The notes: generated by a model from the sequence alone, not told the origin. A stretch of DNA of 64,000 nucleotides from Shewanella insulae (GCF_009831655.1 NZ_WRPA01000006.1:124001-188000); one strand, 5' to 3'. Numbered from the stretch's first letter, positions 9,322-18,414 are shown. A program made the numbers and translations.

Positions 9322-11133
9322 GTGAAACTAGCTGTACCCTTGATTTTGATTTTTAGTCCTTTTTTCCTATCTCAAGCCCATGCAGATGTTAATTATCGCA
9401 TCGATCTTACCCAGCCTCAGCATCACCTGGCCAAAGTCGAAGTGGCCTTTCCCCGCAGCGATGTTAAGCAGCTCACGGTGAATCTCCCCGTGTGGCGTAC
9501 CGGCAAGTATCAGGTGTTGCCCCTGGGGGATGCGGTTCGTCATTTCAGGGCCGAAGATGAGTCGGGCAAGGTGTTAGAATGGCAACGCAGTGCCAGCGGC
9601 GAATGGCAGGTAAAATTGACGCAGCCCACTAAGGTTAAGGTCTCCTACCAGCTCTATGCCAACAGTTTGGGGCAGAGGGTGAGTCATGTCGACGGATCCC
9701 ATGCCTATCTCGATGCCAGCGGGGTGTTTGTCTATAGTCCAGATTTTCGCGACCAGCCGGTAACCGTCTCGCTAAAGGTTTCCGATGCCTGGCGCAGTTA
9801 TTCAGGCATGGCGTCTGAGGATACTCATCTGTTTATCGCGGACAACTATGATGTGCTGGTGGACTCTCCAATAGAGACAGGGGTTAGCCAGCACAGAGCC
9901 TTCTCGGCCGACGGTCGCGACTACGAGTTGGTGGTCTGGGGGGAGGGTAACTATGATCTCGATAAGATGGTGGAAGACCTTACCAGGCTAAGCGGTCAGG
10001 CCAAGGCAATTTGGGACGGCTACCCGTTTGAGCGTTATGTCTACATGGTGCACGCCACCAGTGGTGCCAGCGGCGCCACCGAACACCTGAACTCTAGCGT
10101 TATTCAGCGCCCGCGCTTTAGTTTTCGTGAGCGTAAAGATTATCTGGGCTTTATCAAGACCGCTTCCCACGAGTTTATTCATACCTGGAACGTGAAGGCC
10201 TATCGACCCAAGGGCCTGGTGCCTTATGATTATCAGCAAGAGGGGATCACCGAGCTGTTGTGGATAGCCGAAGGTTCGACCAGCTATTTTCAGAGTCAGT
10301 TGCTGCTGCGTGCCGGCGTGATCACGCCTAAGGAGTTCCTAGACGATCTGGCGAGGCGTATCACTCGCAATGAGCAGACGCCGGGGCGCGAGGTGCAGTC
10401 TGTCGCCGAGGCTAGCGCAGGTTAGTGGGTGGCCGCTGGTGGCGATTACGCCCAAAACCACAGCAGCAACATCTATTCAGAAGGTTATTTGGCCTCGTTG
10501 GCATTGGATTTCAGCCTGCTGAGTGACACCGACCTCAAGGCATCCTATCGGGATCTGCATGCCAAACTGTATCAGGAGTTTAAGATCCAGGATGTAAAGA
10601 ACCCTGCGGGATACGGCGTCAGCGATGTGCAGTTGCTCTTGGGTGAGCTGTCGGGCAAAGATTATGGCGACTGGTGGCAGCGCCATGTCAACAGCCCGCT
10701 AGTGCTGGACTTTGATGTCCTGCTGGCGAAGGCGGGGCTGAAGAAAGACTATGGCAATGATAACAAGGCTATTGCCTACGCCGGCATGCAGATCCGCGAG
10801 GGCAGCCTGAGGCTTAGTCACGTAAAACGTGAAGGGCCGGCTTGGCGCGCAGGCATAGTGGCGGGTGATGAGCTGGTGGCGATAAACGAGCTTAAGGTGA
10901 CGGCCAAAGGGTTTGCGGCGCGCATCGAAGACTTTGCACCGGGCGACACCATCAAGGTGACCCTGTTTAGCAATGACAGTTTGAAAGAGGTATCGCTGAC
11001 GCTGGCCGACCAGCCCAGTGAAAAGCTTGTGCTCACCAGTGTCGATAAGCCGAGCCGGAAACAGAAGGCCTTCTTCAAGGCCTGGCTTGGGATCGACTGG
11101 CCCTTCGACGGTGAGGGTAAGCTAAAAGGTTAA
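9322..11133 (+). pseudogene. M61 family aminopeptidase gene interrupted by an in-frame TAG
   Basis: Two open segments, 9322-10425 and 10429-11133, lie in the same reading frame and are separated only by TAG at 10423-10425. Together they encode a ~603-residue M61 (glycyl aminopeptidase-type) protein. It has a signal peptide (MKLAVPLILIFSPFFLSQAHA), an N-terminal M61 beta domain, the zinc site HEFIHTWNVK (HExxHxW, residues ~282-291) and a C-terminal PDZ domain (MQIREGSLRLSHVKREGPAWRAGIVAGDELVAIN). Without readthrough the protein stops between the catalytic domain's second helix bundle and the PDZ domain. TAG differs from CAG (Gln) or TGG (Trp) by one base. It may be a recent nonsense mutation, a suppressed codon or a sequence error. 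Ribosome site GAAGG precedes the ATG. Confidence 0.85.
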
Positions 11134-11190
11134 TTCACGCCTATCGGGTTTGTGGTGTCGTGCCAGGCTCATTGCCCGGACGAATCGAAT

Positions 11191-11219
11191 AAAAAACCAC
11201 CCGCTTGGGTGGTTTTTTT
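11191..11219. terminator. Bidirectional terminator between M61 gene and rdgC
   Basis: AAAAAACCACCC, a short loop, then GGGTGGTTTTTT. It carries an A tract and a T tract, so it can serve both convergent genes. Confidence 0.88.
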
Positions 11220-11267
11220 ACATTGAGCGCTTGAACGTTAAACTCTCATCCTGGCGCTAATAGTGGC

Positions 11268-12179
11268 TTAAAGGCTGTCTTCCAGGCCGCCCAGTACTTC
11301 GACTAATGAGTTCATCAGGGCGATCAGCTCGCTGCCCATCAGGGCAAAGTCGGCATCCAGACGCGCCAGTGGATCTTCTGTGCCTACCTCGTCGTTGTGT
11401 GCCCTAAATTCTTCCGAGAACTTCAGGCGCTTGATACCAGCGTCGGATTGCAGCACGAAGGCGATAGACTGGCCGAAATGCAGTGCCAGTTTATGTACCT
11501 GCTTGCCCACCTCAATATGCGCCAGTACTTCGTCTTCGGTCAGGTCTTGCTGCTTGAAGCGCACTATGCCGCCTTCGTCTGAATCTGACTTGAGTTCCGC
11601 CTCATCCTGCATCTCAAATGGCGCCGGCGCACTGTTGTTCTTGAGCCAATTAGTCAGCTGTGCTTCGATTGGTGTCTTGAAGCTCATCGGGATCACGGGC
11701 AGCGAGCCAAGTGCCTTACGCAGTAAGGCCAGTAACTCTTCCGCCTTGGTGGCGCTTGATGAGTCTACCAGGATCATCTCAATCTCTGGCAGGATCAGGG
11801 CATGGATCTGGCTGCGACGAGAGAAGGCGCGTGGCAATAGGGTGGTGGTGATCTCCTCTTTGAGCGCATCTTTCTCTTTCTTGGCCAGCTTGCGATTCTC
11901 TTCGGCTTCGATCTGCGCCACTTTTTCTTCTAGTGCCTCTTTTACCACCTGAGAAGGCAGAATCTTCTCCTCTTTGGTGGCACAGATAAGGTGTCTGTTC
12001 TCGGCGCTGTGTACTAAGGTGTGGCCGAGTTTGCCCAGGGCCTTGGAGAAGCCAAACTTGCTGATGTCCTGGCTGGAACAGGGAGAAAAGGTAAAGTCTT
12101 CCAGTGACTTCTCTAGCGCTTCGGTATCGACAGAGAAAGGTTTATTAAAACGATATACGGTAAGATTCTTAAACCACAT
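11268..12179 (-). CDS. rdgC: Recombination-associated protein RdgC
   Basis: 303 residues, the same length as E. coli RdgC, with the diagnostic N terminus [15 protein letters not shown] and the charged central stretch [28 protein letters not shown]. RdgC forms a ring-shaped dimer on duplex DNA and limits RecA filament loading; it acts in the nucleoid. It is convergent with the M61 peptidase gene and shares a bidirectional terminator with it, and it is divergent from the porin gene with a ~300-bp spacer. Confidence 0.96.
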   Translation of the reverse strand: MWFKNLTVYRFNKPFSVDTEALEKSLEDFTFSPCSSQDISKFGFSKALGKLGHTLVHSAENRHLICATKEEKILPSQVVKEALEEKVAQIEAEENRKLAKKEKDALKEEITTTLLPRAFSRRSQIHALILPEIEMILVDSSSATKAEELLALLRKALGSLPVIPMSFKTPIEAQLTNWLKNNSAPAPFEMQDEAELKSDSDEGGIVRFKQQDLTEDEVLAHIEVGKQVHKLALHFGQSIAFVLQSDAGIKRLKFSEEFRAHNDEVGTEDPLARLDADFALMGSELIALMNSLVEVLGGLEDSL

Positions 12180-12480
12180 GATAGGCGCTCAATCAAAAAT
12201 AAAGCCGCAGTGTAAGCCATTGCGCCGCGCGGGTAAACTGCTAACAAGCTTCCTCAAAATGTCACAAATAATGCTCAAGCGACATAATTCATCAAACTGT
12301 AATATTTGTCTTTATCGTCTCCTGTCGCCCATGGGAACTGGGTTTGTGGGTCGGCGCCTTAGTTAATATTATCAAAAATATCCAGTTGCTAAATCGATGA
12401 AATAAAACTGCAACATAAAAGTTGCACACTTTCGGCCGTCCAAACCAATAACCAAGACGAACAAACGTCGAAAGGATTAA
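12180..12480. other. Gene-free divergent spacer rdgC/porin
   Basis: 301 bp with no credible coding frame. It must hold the divergent promoters. The porin side has a short inverted repeat, GCAAC/GTTGC (around 12412-12427), in the likely 5' leader, and a Shine-Dalgarno sequence AAAGGA at 12471-12476. I see no convincing Pho box here. Confidence 0.5.
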
Positions 12481-13431
12481 ATGATGAACGTTTTTTGTAA
12501 AACTCTACTCGCTTCTGCGCTAGCAACTGCCACTCTCGCTTCTGCACACGCTGCAGAGCCTTTGACTGTTTACGGTAAGCTAAACGTAACCGCTCAGTCT
12601 AACGACGTAGATGGTGATGCAACGACGACTATTCAGAGCAATGCTTCTCGCTTTGGCGTGAAGGGTGCTTTCGAGCTAAGCAGCTCACTGGAAGCTTTCT
12701 ACACTGTTGAGTATGAAGTGGACACTGGTGATGACGTTAAGGAAAACTTCAAGGCTCGTAACCAGTTCGTTGGTTTAAAAGGTAACTTCGGTGCTTTCTC
12801 TGTGGGTCGTAACGACACCATGCTGAAGCAATCACAAGGTAAAGTTGATCAGTTCAACGACCTGTCTGGTGACCTGAAGAACCTGTTCAAGGGTGAAAAC
12901 CGTATCGAACAGACTGCGACTTATATGACGCCTTCATTCAGTGGTTTCAAGATGGGTGTGACTTATGCTGCTGAAGGCGCAAGCTCACAGTATGGACAAG
13001 ACGGTTTCAGCGTTGCTGCCATGTACGGTGACAAGAAGCTGAAGAAGTCGCCAGTTTTCGCCTCTATCGCTTACGATTCAGACGTTAAGGGTTACGAAGT
13101 CGTTCGTGCAACTGTTCAAGGTAAGGTAGCTGGTCTGAAGATTGGCGGTATGTACCAGCAACAAGAAGCGACTTACAACAAAGATGGTTCACCAGTTGTG
13201 GGTGCCGACAGCAAGACTGGTTACCTGGTAAGCGCGGCTTACGCTATCGATGCAGTAGTATTGAAGGCTCAGTACCAAGATATGGAAGACAAAGGTGATT
13301 CTTGGTCAATCGGTGGTGACTACAAGCTAGGTAAGCCAACTAAACTGTTTGCCTTCTACACCAACCGTGACTTCGAAGGCGACGACACTACCGATAAGTT
13401 CTTCGGTCTGGGTCTAGAACACAAGTTCTAA
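12481..13431 (+). CDS. Outer-membrane general porin (OmpC/OmpF-like trimeric porin)
   Basis: 316 residues with signal peptide MMNVFCKTLLASALATATLASAHAA, then EPLTVYGKLNVTAQS, the classical first beta strand of Gram-negative porins. It has FSVGRNDTML/NRIEQTATYMTPSFSGFKMGVTY strand pairs and a C-terminal LGLEHKF ending in the required aromatic residue. Codon use is strongly biased (e.g. CTG, GGT, AAG), unlike its neighbours, pointing to high expression. The position immediately upstream of phoB suggests a phosphate-linked role, but that is inference. The ATGATGAACG start region is complementary to the putative sRNA family described below. Either of the two leading ATG codons could start. Confidence 0.93.
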   Translation: MMNVFCKTLLASALATATLASAHAAEPLTVYGKLNVTAQSNDVDGDATTTIQSNASRFGVKGAFELSSSLEAFYTVEYEVDTGDDVKENFKARNQFVGLKGNFGAFSVGRNDTMLKQSQGKVDQFNDLSGDLKNLFKGENRIEQTATYMTPSFSGFKMGVTYAAEGASSQYGQDGFSVAAMYGDKKLKKSPVFASIAYDSDVKGYEVVRATVQGKVAGLKIGGMYQQQEATYNKDGSPVVGADSKTGYLVSAAYAIDAVVLKAQYQDMEDKGDSWSIGGDYKLGKPTKLFAFYTNRDFEGDDTTDKFFGLGLEHKF

Positions 13432-13474
13432 GTTATTGATAAATAGCTTTCACTCGCGAGTCGAGTGGTGATTC

Positions 13475-13499
13475 AAGGGAGGCTTATGCCTCCCTTTTT
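13475..13499 (+). terminator. Terminator after porin gene
   Basis: AAGGGAGGC, a TTAT loop, GCCTCCC, then T5. A strong hairpin 44 nt after the stop codon. Confidence 0.9.
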
Positions 13500-13508
13500 G
13501 ATGTAAGA

Positions 13509-13540
13509 TTTATGACAAAATAAGCCGTTTTATGACAAAC
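13509..13540. repeat. Direct repeat TTTATGACAAA upstream of phoB
   Basis: TTATGACAAA occurs at 13510-13519 and again at 13530-13539, a 20-bp period. The reverse complement (TTTGTCATAAA) resembles a Pho half-site (TGTCATA). The period is 20 rather than the usual 22 bp for two turns, so a regulator site is likely but its identity is open. Confidence 0.4.
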
Positions 13541-13551
13541 TAGCCCTGCGG

Positions 13552-13569
13552 TTTCATAATTTTGTAATA
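13552..13569 (+). promoter_or_regulatory. Candidate Pho box upstream of phoB
   Basis: TTTCATA, 4 nt, TGTAATA: two 7-bp half-sites with an 11-bp period, as expected for PhoB binding (consensus CTGTCAT repeats). It is imperfect. It lies ~50 bp before the phoB start and fits autoregulation. Confidence 0.45.
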
Positions 13570-13618
13570 AAAAAGACCAATAATGGACACGTGGGAATTC
13601 ACAGATAGAAGATCGCAT

Positions 13619-14308
13619 ATGACTGCTAGGATTTTGATAGTTGAAGATGAGCTGGCCATCCGAGAGATGTTAGCTTTTGTTTTAGAACAACATGGATTTA
13701 CGACAACTACAGCAGAGGATTTCGACTCAGCATTGGATATGTTGTCAGAACCTTATCCAGATTTGGTGTTGCTCGATTGGATGTTCCCGGGTGGCAGTGG
13801 TATCCAGCTGGCCAAGAAACTGCGCCAGGATGAGTTTACCCGTCACATTCCCGTCATCATGCTGACGGCCCGTGGCGAAGAGGAAGACAAGGTTAAGGGG
13901 CTCGAGGTGGGCGCCGATGACTATATTACCAAGCCGTTCTCGCCCAAAGAGCTGGTGGCTCGCATCAAGGCGGTAATGCGCCGCGCGGCACCGACGGCAC
14001 TGGAAGAACCGATAGATGTACAAGGATTGGTACTCGACCCTGTGAGCCACCGTGTGACCGTGGGTGAGCAGGTGCTTGAGATGGGGCCGACCGAGTTTAG
14101 ATTGCTCCATTTCTTCATGACCCATCCGGAACGCGTCTACAGCCGTGAGCAGCTGCTGGACAATGTCTGGGGCACTAATGTGTATGTCGAAGACAGAACC
14201 GTCGATGTACATATTCGTCGCCTGCGTAAGGCCGTCGAACCGTCTAATCACGATCGCTTGATTCAAACCGTTCGTGGTGCGGGCTACCGTTTCTCGACCC
14301 GCCTCTAG
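13619..14308 (+). CDS. phoB: Phosphate regulon response regulator PhoB
   Basis: 229 residues from ATG 13619, exactly the length of E. coli PhoB. An upstream in-frame ATG at 13583 would add 12 atypical residues. The receiver domain has the acidic pair EDE, the phosphorylated Asp in [13 protein letters not shown], Thr in MLTARGEE and Lys in [11 protein letters not shown]. The C-terminal winged helix carries the OmpR/PhoB pattern [14 protein letters not shown]...[15 protein letters not shown]...[11 protein letters not shown]. It is phosphorylated by PhoR and activates Pho boxes, one of which lies upstream of the PstS-like gene at 16184. It is followed unusually far away (328 bp) by phoR. Confidence 0.97.
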   Translation: MTARILIVEDELAIREMLAFVLEQHGFTTTTAEDFDSALDMLSEPYPDLVLLDWMFPGGSGIQLAKKLRQDEFTRHIPVIMLTARGEEEDKVKGLEVGADDYITKPFSPKELVARIKAVMRRAAPTALEEPIDVQGLVLDPVSHRVTVGEQVLEMGPTEFRLLHFFMTHPERVYSREQLLDNVWGTNVYVEDRTVDVHIRRLRKAVEPSNHDRLIQTVRGAGYRFSTRL

Positions 14309-14636
14309 GCCCTGAAGTTTATTCTCCTTCTAAACCGTTTCTGATCTCAGTGCTACTTGTCGTTAGGTTGTGAATATTGCTGGTGCAGTAAGACAAACCA
14401 AACGTGAGCATGAATGAGCGGGAGCGGTTTAAAGGTGGCCTGGGGGCTGCGCCTATTGTGTCTTGCAATAGTGTTATGCATGCCAGAGTTTGAACCGACC
14501 GCGGTCGGCGACCCGGAGCAAAACACGGTAGGGCGTCCCAGAGACAAACAGCCTGGATCGATTGAACCAGGCAAATTGATAGGCACAGGCGGCAATATAA
14601 GCTATCTTGTGCCCATTCCTTCACTATGGCTTATCT
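14309..14636. other. 328-bp spacer between phoB and phoR
   Basis: phoB and phoR are usually nearly contiguous; here 328 bp separate them. The spacer holds a perfect 14-bp palindrome, CCGACC-GC-GGTCGG (14495-14508), and a hairpin GCCTGG...CCAGGC (about 14551-14572). A 76-residue open frame at 14414-14644 has no ribosome site or recognisable domain and overlaps the phoR start, so I do not call it a gene. No terminator with a T tract is visible, so readthrough from phoB is possible. Confidence 0.5.
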
Positions 14637-15929
14637 ATGTTTGATTCATATTCAGGGTATCAACTACTCACTCGATTAGTGATATATCTACTGCTCTGTC
14701 TTGCCGTTGGATTACTCATAAATCAGGTGCTGTGGATCATGTTGCTGGGCAGTATCGCCCTGCTCATTTGGCACTATAAACAGATCTCTAGACTTAATTA
14801 CTGGCTGTGGCGCGATAAGCGTCTGACTCCGCCTAACGGCAGTGGCAGTTGGGAAGGGGTGTTCAACGGTATCTACCGTCTGCAGGGAAAAAATCGTAAG
14901 CGTGTCAGTCAGCTAGCCTATCTACTCGCCCGCTTCAGGCAAGGGGCCGAGGCCCTGCCCGATGCGGCCGTGGTGCTCGACTCAGAAAACAATATCGCCT
15001 GGTGTAACAAGCTGGCGCAGCTCATGTTGGGCCTGGTATGGCCCCAGGATAATGGCCAGCGGATCGATAACCTTATCCGTCATCCCGACTTTTCCAAGTA
15101 TCTCAAGCAGGCGGACTTCGACGAGCCTTTCGAACTCGTCGATACCCAGAGCGATGGCCGTATCTTAGAGATACGTATCATGGGCTATGGTTCGGGGCAA
15201 AGGCTACTCATCGCCCGTGACATCACCCGTATTCGTCAGCTGGAGGGGATGCGTAAGGAGTTTGTGGCCAACGTCTCTCACGAACTCAAGACGCCGCTGA
15301 CGGTATTGCAGGGCTATCTCGAGATGATGCAGGGTATGGCCGAGCCGGACTCGCCCAATGCCAAGGCGATGTCACAGATGCAGCAGCAGACCAACCGCAT
15401 GCGTTCCATGGTCGAGCAGCTGCTGGTGCTGTCACGCATCGAAGATGGCAGCGCGGTCAACCTTGAGACCAAGGTGAACATGGCGGTGTTGATGGATACC
15501 TTAAAGGAGGAGGCACAGGCGCTGGCCATGGGGCAGTATGAGGTCTCCATTCAGGCAGAGCCTGGGCTGAATCTCTATGGTAGCGAGGTGCAGCTTCGCA
15601 GTGCCTGTTCTAACCTGGTGTCGAATGCAATTCGTTATACCGAGCCAGGTGGTAAGATAAGCATATGTTGGAAGCGAGTGCCTATGGGGGCCGAGTTTAG
15701 CGTGACGGATACAGGTGAGGGGATAGCGCCGCAGCACCTTACCCGACTGACCGAGCGCTTCTACCGGGTGGACAGTGCCCGTTCACGCCAGAGTGGCGGC
15801 TCGGGATTGGGGCTGGCCATTACCAAGCATGCACTCAATCATCATCAGAGCGATCTCACCATAGAGAGTAAGTTCGGGGTAGGCAGCCGCTTTAGCTTTA
15901 TCATCCCTAATCATCTGCTCGACCTATAG
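14637..15929 (+). CDS. phoR: Phosphate regulon sensor histidine kinase PhoR
   Basis: 430 residues from ATG 14637 (E. coli PhoR is 431). Order: two N-terminal membrane helices (LVIYLLLCLAVGLLINQVLWIMLLGSIALLIW, ~10-45), a PAS domain (ALPDAAVVLDSENNIAWCN), the DHp domain with the phospho-His in FVANVSHELKTPLTVLQGYLEMM, and the ATPase domain with N box NLVSNAIRYTEPG, G1 DTGEGIAP and G2 GSGLGLAITKHAL. It senses phosphate status through the Pst transporter/PhoU in known systems and phosphorylates PhoB. A TTG at 14607 would extend it by 10 residues. The ribosome site is poor for both starts. Confidence 0.96.
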   Translation: MFDSYSGYQLLTRLVIYLLLCLAVGLLINQVLWIMLLGSIALLIWHYKQISRLNYWLWRDKRLTPPNGSGSWEGVFNGIYRLQGKNRKRVSQLAYLLARFRQGAEALPDAAVVLDSENNIAWCNKLAQLMLGLVWPQDNGQRIDNLIRHPDFSKYLKQADFDEPFELVDTQSDGRILEIRIMGYGSGQRLLIARDITRIRQLEGMRKEFVANVSHELKTPLTVLQGYLEMMQGMAEPDSPNAKAMSQMQQQTNRMRSMVEQLLVLSRIEDGSAVNLETKVNMAVLMDTLKEEAQALAMGQYEVSIQAEPGLNLYGSEVQLRSACSNLVSNAIRYTEPGGKISICWKRVPMGAEFSVTDTGEGIAPQHLTRLTERFYRVDSARSRQSGGSGLGLAITKHALNHHQSDLTIESKFGVGSRFSFIIPNHLLDL

Positions 15930-15954
15930 CCGATACCTGGCTTGTTAAAAATAG

Positions 15955-15982
15955 AACGCCGTCGTTAATGACGGCGTTTTTT
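15955..15982 (+). terminator. Terminator after phoR
   Basis: AACGCCGTC, a 6-nt loop, GACGGCGTT, then T6. It separates phoR from the PstS-like gene. Confidence 0.92.
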
Positions 15983-16073
15983 ATGACTCTTACCATGACG
16001 CTATCTTGACGAATTGATGTCAAACTTAATATAGCGAACTTAAAAAGCGGATTTGTGGCAAATTAATCTGTCG

Positions 16074-16129
16074 CTGTCATCTAAGTGTCACATCACAGTC
16101 ATAGACTTGTCACCGTTGCGATTGATACT
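16074..16129 (+). promoter_or_regulatory. Tandem Pho box and -10 element of the PstS-like gene
   Basis: Four consecutive half-sites at strict 11-bp period: CTGTCAT (16074), GTGTCAC (16085), CAGTCAT (16096), TTGTCAC (16107). They are separated by 4-nt spacers. A -10-like GATACT sits at 16124-16129, 10 nt after the last half-site, so PhoB would replace a -35 element. This is a textbook PhoB-activated promoter. Confidence 0.92.
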
Positions 16130-16183
16130 AGCTGCAACTTAAATGAAACGAGTAAGCAAGTCCGCTTAACACTGGAGCATAGA

Positions 16184-17155
16184 ATGAAACTTAAACAGCT
16201 TGTCGGTGCGGTGAGTTTAACAGCCGCTAGTGTATTCTCAGCAGCCTCAATGGCCGCTCTTGATCCATCATTGCCAACTTATGAAAAAACAAGTGGTGTA
16301 TCAGGTAACCTATCTTCTGTAGGTTCAGACACTCTAGCCAACATGATGACCCTATGGGCGGAAGAGTACAAAGAGATGTACCCTAACGTTAACATTCAGA
16401 TTCAAGCTGCGGGTTCATCTACTGCGCCACCAGCACTGACTGAAGGTACTTCACAGTTCGGTCCTATGAGCCGCAAGATGAAGCCTAACGAAATCGAAGC
16501 ATTCGAAAAGCACTACGGCTACCAGCCAACGGCTATCCGTGTAGCAATCGATGCCCTGGCAGTATTCGTACACAAAGATAACCCAATCAAGGGGCTAAGC
16601 ATTGAGCAGATCGACGGCATCTTCTCTGCAACACACAAGTGTGGCGGTAGCGATGTTCAGCGTTGGGGCGATGTAGGTCTAGACGGTTCTTGGGCAGCTA
16701 AAGACGTACAGCTATATGGCCGTAACTCAGTATCTGGTACTTACGGTTACTTCAAGAAGAAAGCACTTTGTAAGGGCGACTTCAAGGCTAACGTAAACGA
16801 GCAACCAGGTTCTGCATCAGTGGTTCAGTCTGTATCTCAATCACTTAATGCTATCGGTTACTCAGGTATCGGTTATAAGACTGCAGGCGTGAAAGCGGTT
16901 GCTATCTCTAAGAAGGGTGACAACTACATCGAAGCATCAGCCGCTAACGCCGCTGACGGTAGCTACCCACTATCACGTTACCTATACGTTTACGTGAACA
17001 AGCACCCTAACAAAGACTTGGCACCACTCGAGCGTGAATTCCTACGCTTCGTACTGTCAAAGCAGGGTCAGCAAATCGTAATGAAAGACGGTTATGTACC
17101 ACTACCACGTAGTGTGACTGCTAAAGACCTGAAAAAAGCGGGTATCCGTCTGTAA
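16184..17155 (+). CDS. Phosphate-binding periplasmic protein (PstS-like)
   Basis: 323 residues from ATG 16184, preceded by GGAG at 8 nt; the longer open frame from 16085 starts inside the Pho box and is rejected. Signal peptide [25 protein letters not shown]. The mature protein has the PBP-like phosphate-binding pattern: [15 protein letters not shown] near the N terminus, [36 protein letters not shown] and [23 protein letters not shown]. Codon bias indicates high expression. It stands alone between terminators, with no pstCAB next to it, so it either feeds a transporter encoded elsewhere or acts as a scavenging/sensing protein. Pho-box control is explicit in the sequence. Confidence 0.92.
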   Translation: MKLKQLVGAVSLTAASVFSAASMAALDPSLPTYEKTSGVSGNLSSVGSDTLANMMTLWAEEYKEMYPNVNIQIQAAGSSTAPPALTEGTSQFGPMSRKMKPNEIEAFEKHYGYQPTAIRVAIDALAVFVHKDNPIKGLSIEQIDGIFSATHKCGGSDVQRWGDVGLDGSWAAKDVQLYGRNSVSGTYGYFKKKALCKGDFKANVNEQPGSASVVQSVSQSLNAIGYSGIGYKTAGVKAVAISKKGDNYIEASAANAADGSYPLSRYLYVYVNKHPNKDLAPLEREFLRFVLSKQGQQIVMKDGYVPLPRSVTAKDLKKAGIRL

Positions 17156-17171
17156 GACTGCCGCTTGAACT

Positions 17172-17199
17172 AAAAAGGCCTCCTAGTGAGGCCTTTTTT
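17172..17199 (+). terminator. Terminator after PstS-like gene
   Basis: AAAAAGGCCTC, short loop, GAGGCCTTTTTT. A strong hairpin with T6. Confidence 0.92.
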
Positions 17200-17291
17200 G
17201 TCTTCAAATGAAGACGGTATTTTTGTTTGAGTTTTGGTTGCATTTTGTTTGTGCAGAGTTTGGTCTAGTCGGTGCTGGGCAGAGTGTTTAA

Positions 17292-17453
17292 AGGCGTACC
17301 TTCATGGCAATCTAACGCCTGCCCGGCGGGGGGATGTGCAGATACGCCTGTGAGACGCCGTGAATAAGTCCCTTTAGGCTCTACCGAAACATCCCTGTTT
17401 CGGAAGCTCATCGGCGTATCTACACTCGGTATCTATCGTTTCTTCGATTTGGC
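17292..17453 (+). repeat. Structured intergenic repeat, copy 1
   Basis: The outer stem GTGCAGATACGCC (17336-17348) pairs with GGCGTATCTACAC (17413-17425). The inner hairpin CCGAAAC (17384-17390) - ATCCCT - GTTTCGG (17397-17403) lies inside it. The element ends in CTTCGATTTGG. Similar ends, ATCTAACG at left and TATCTATCG at right, flank it. There is no coding capacity. Copies 2-4 share the same plan. Confidence 0.75.
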
Positions 17454-17587
17454 GGCGTTGGGGAGAGAAGGGAGTAAAGTGTTAACTTATTTATGCCCCA
17501 AAGTGTGTTGGCCTTGGAATGAAGGTTTGGTATTTCTATCGTTTGTTTGATTTGTATTTGGCGACATGCTTATTAATTAAATGAGTT

Positions 17588-17856
17588 GAAGGTCTAACCT
17601 TTATGGCTATCTAATGCTTGCCCGGTGGGTGCAGTACATGGAAGTACCAATGTCGTGATCACAGGGATGTGAAGGAACGACGTATGAGCAGATACGCCTG
17701 TGAGACGCCGTGAATATATCCCTATAGTCTCTACCGAAACATCTGATGTGAAAGGATTCACGAATGCCGCGTTGACATGGATGTTAAAGAGTGGTCCTGT
17801 TTCGGAAACCCACTGCCGTATTTGCACTGGGTATTCAACGTCTCTTCAATTTTGAG
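17588..17856 (+). repeat. Structured intergenic repeat, copy 2 (expanded)
   Basis: It starts GAAGGTCTAACC and has GCAGATACGCCTGTGAGACG identical to copy 1. The inner stem CCGAAAC...GTTTCGG is retained, but about 50 bp are inserted in its loop. A second insertion lies between the left end and the outer stem. It ends TCTCTTCAATTTTGA. The outer stem is imperfect (CAGATACG / CGTATTTG). Confidence 0.65.
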
Positions 17857-17913
17857 TCATTGGGTGCCCATTGGGGAGGAACATTTGGCCACATTTGTAT
17901 TTATAGGAGATTT

Positions 17914-18076
17914 GAAGGTCGCAACTTCATTGCAATCTATCACCTGCGGTGGGCTTATGTGCAGATACATCTGCTACACGCCGTAAATACTTCCTTGTAG
18001 GCTCGACGATGGCATCCCTGCCATCGACGTCCGCAGATGCATCTACACTCGGTATCTAACGTCTCTTCGATTTGGC
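17914..18076 (+). repeat. Structured intergenic repeat, copy 3
   Basis: Same order as copy 1. The inner hairpin is CGATGGC (18007-18013) - ATCCCT - GCCATCG (18020-18026): the loop is identical to copy 1 but the 7-bp stem is entirely different and still perfectly paired. The outer arms GTGCAGATACATCTGC and GCAGATGCATCTACAC also pair. It ends CTCTTCGATTTGGC. Confidence 0.72.
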
Positions 18077-18389
18077 TTTATCTGTTTAACGATGATACAA
18101 GTTATTATTTTTATGGAAAAAAGCACATTAAAATGTGAAATGAGATGTTGAATGCTAAGTACAAAATAGATTAAAGTATCACCACTTAAGGACAGAGTTA
18201 GGCCAACTCGAATCAAAGATTGACTACGCCATTCAGGGAATGAAAAAGCCAATCAATATGCTTTAATCGAATGCCTTAAAAAAGTTAACTCTGACCCCAT
18301 TTATTTAAAATTCAGTCAATTAAGGTTGACTGCTGGGGAAGCATATTAGATGTTTTTGATTTACATATCCGGCACTCCCCCTAATAAGC
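18077..18389. other. Gene-free AT-rich spacer before the cassette array
   Basis: About 310 bp without a credible gene. The stretch AAAGTTAACTCTGACCCC near 18280-18297 looks like the outer end of a transposase-containing unit, as seen beside REP-associated or IS transposases. No transposase frame remains, so at most a relic is present. The left part of the first attC site appears to be missing here. Confidence 0.35.
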
Positions 18390-18414
18390 GTTAAATTAAT
18401 ACGAGGAAGTATCG

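Noticed and set aside
14414-14644. 76-residue frame between phoB and phoR
   Set aside because: No ribosome site, overlaps the phoR start and has no recognisable pattern.
17777-18000. Overlapping ~69-residue frames in the structured repeats
   Set aside because: They follow the repeat structure, lack ribosome sites and differ between copies.
18270-18300. Insertion-sequence or REP-transposase end (AAAGTTAACTCTGACCCC)
   Set aside because: Only a terminal-like motif is visible; there is no transposase fragment or matching opposite end, so it is noted only as a possible relic.
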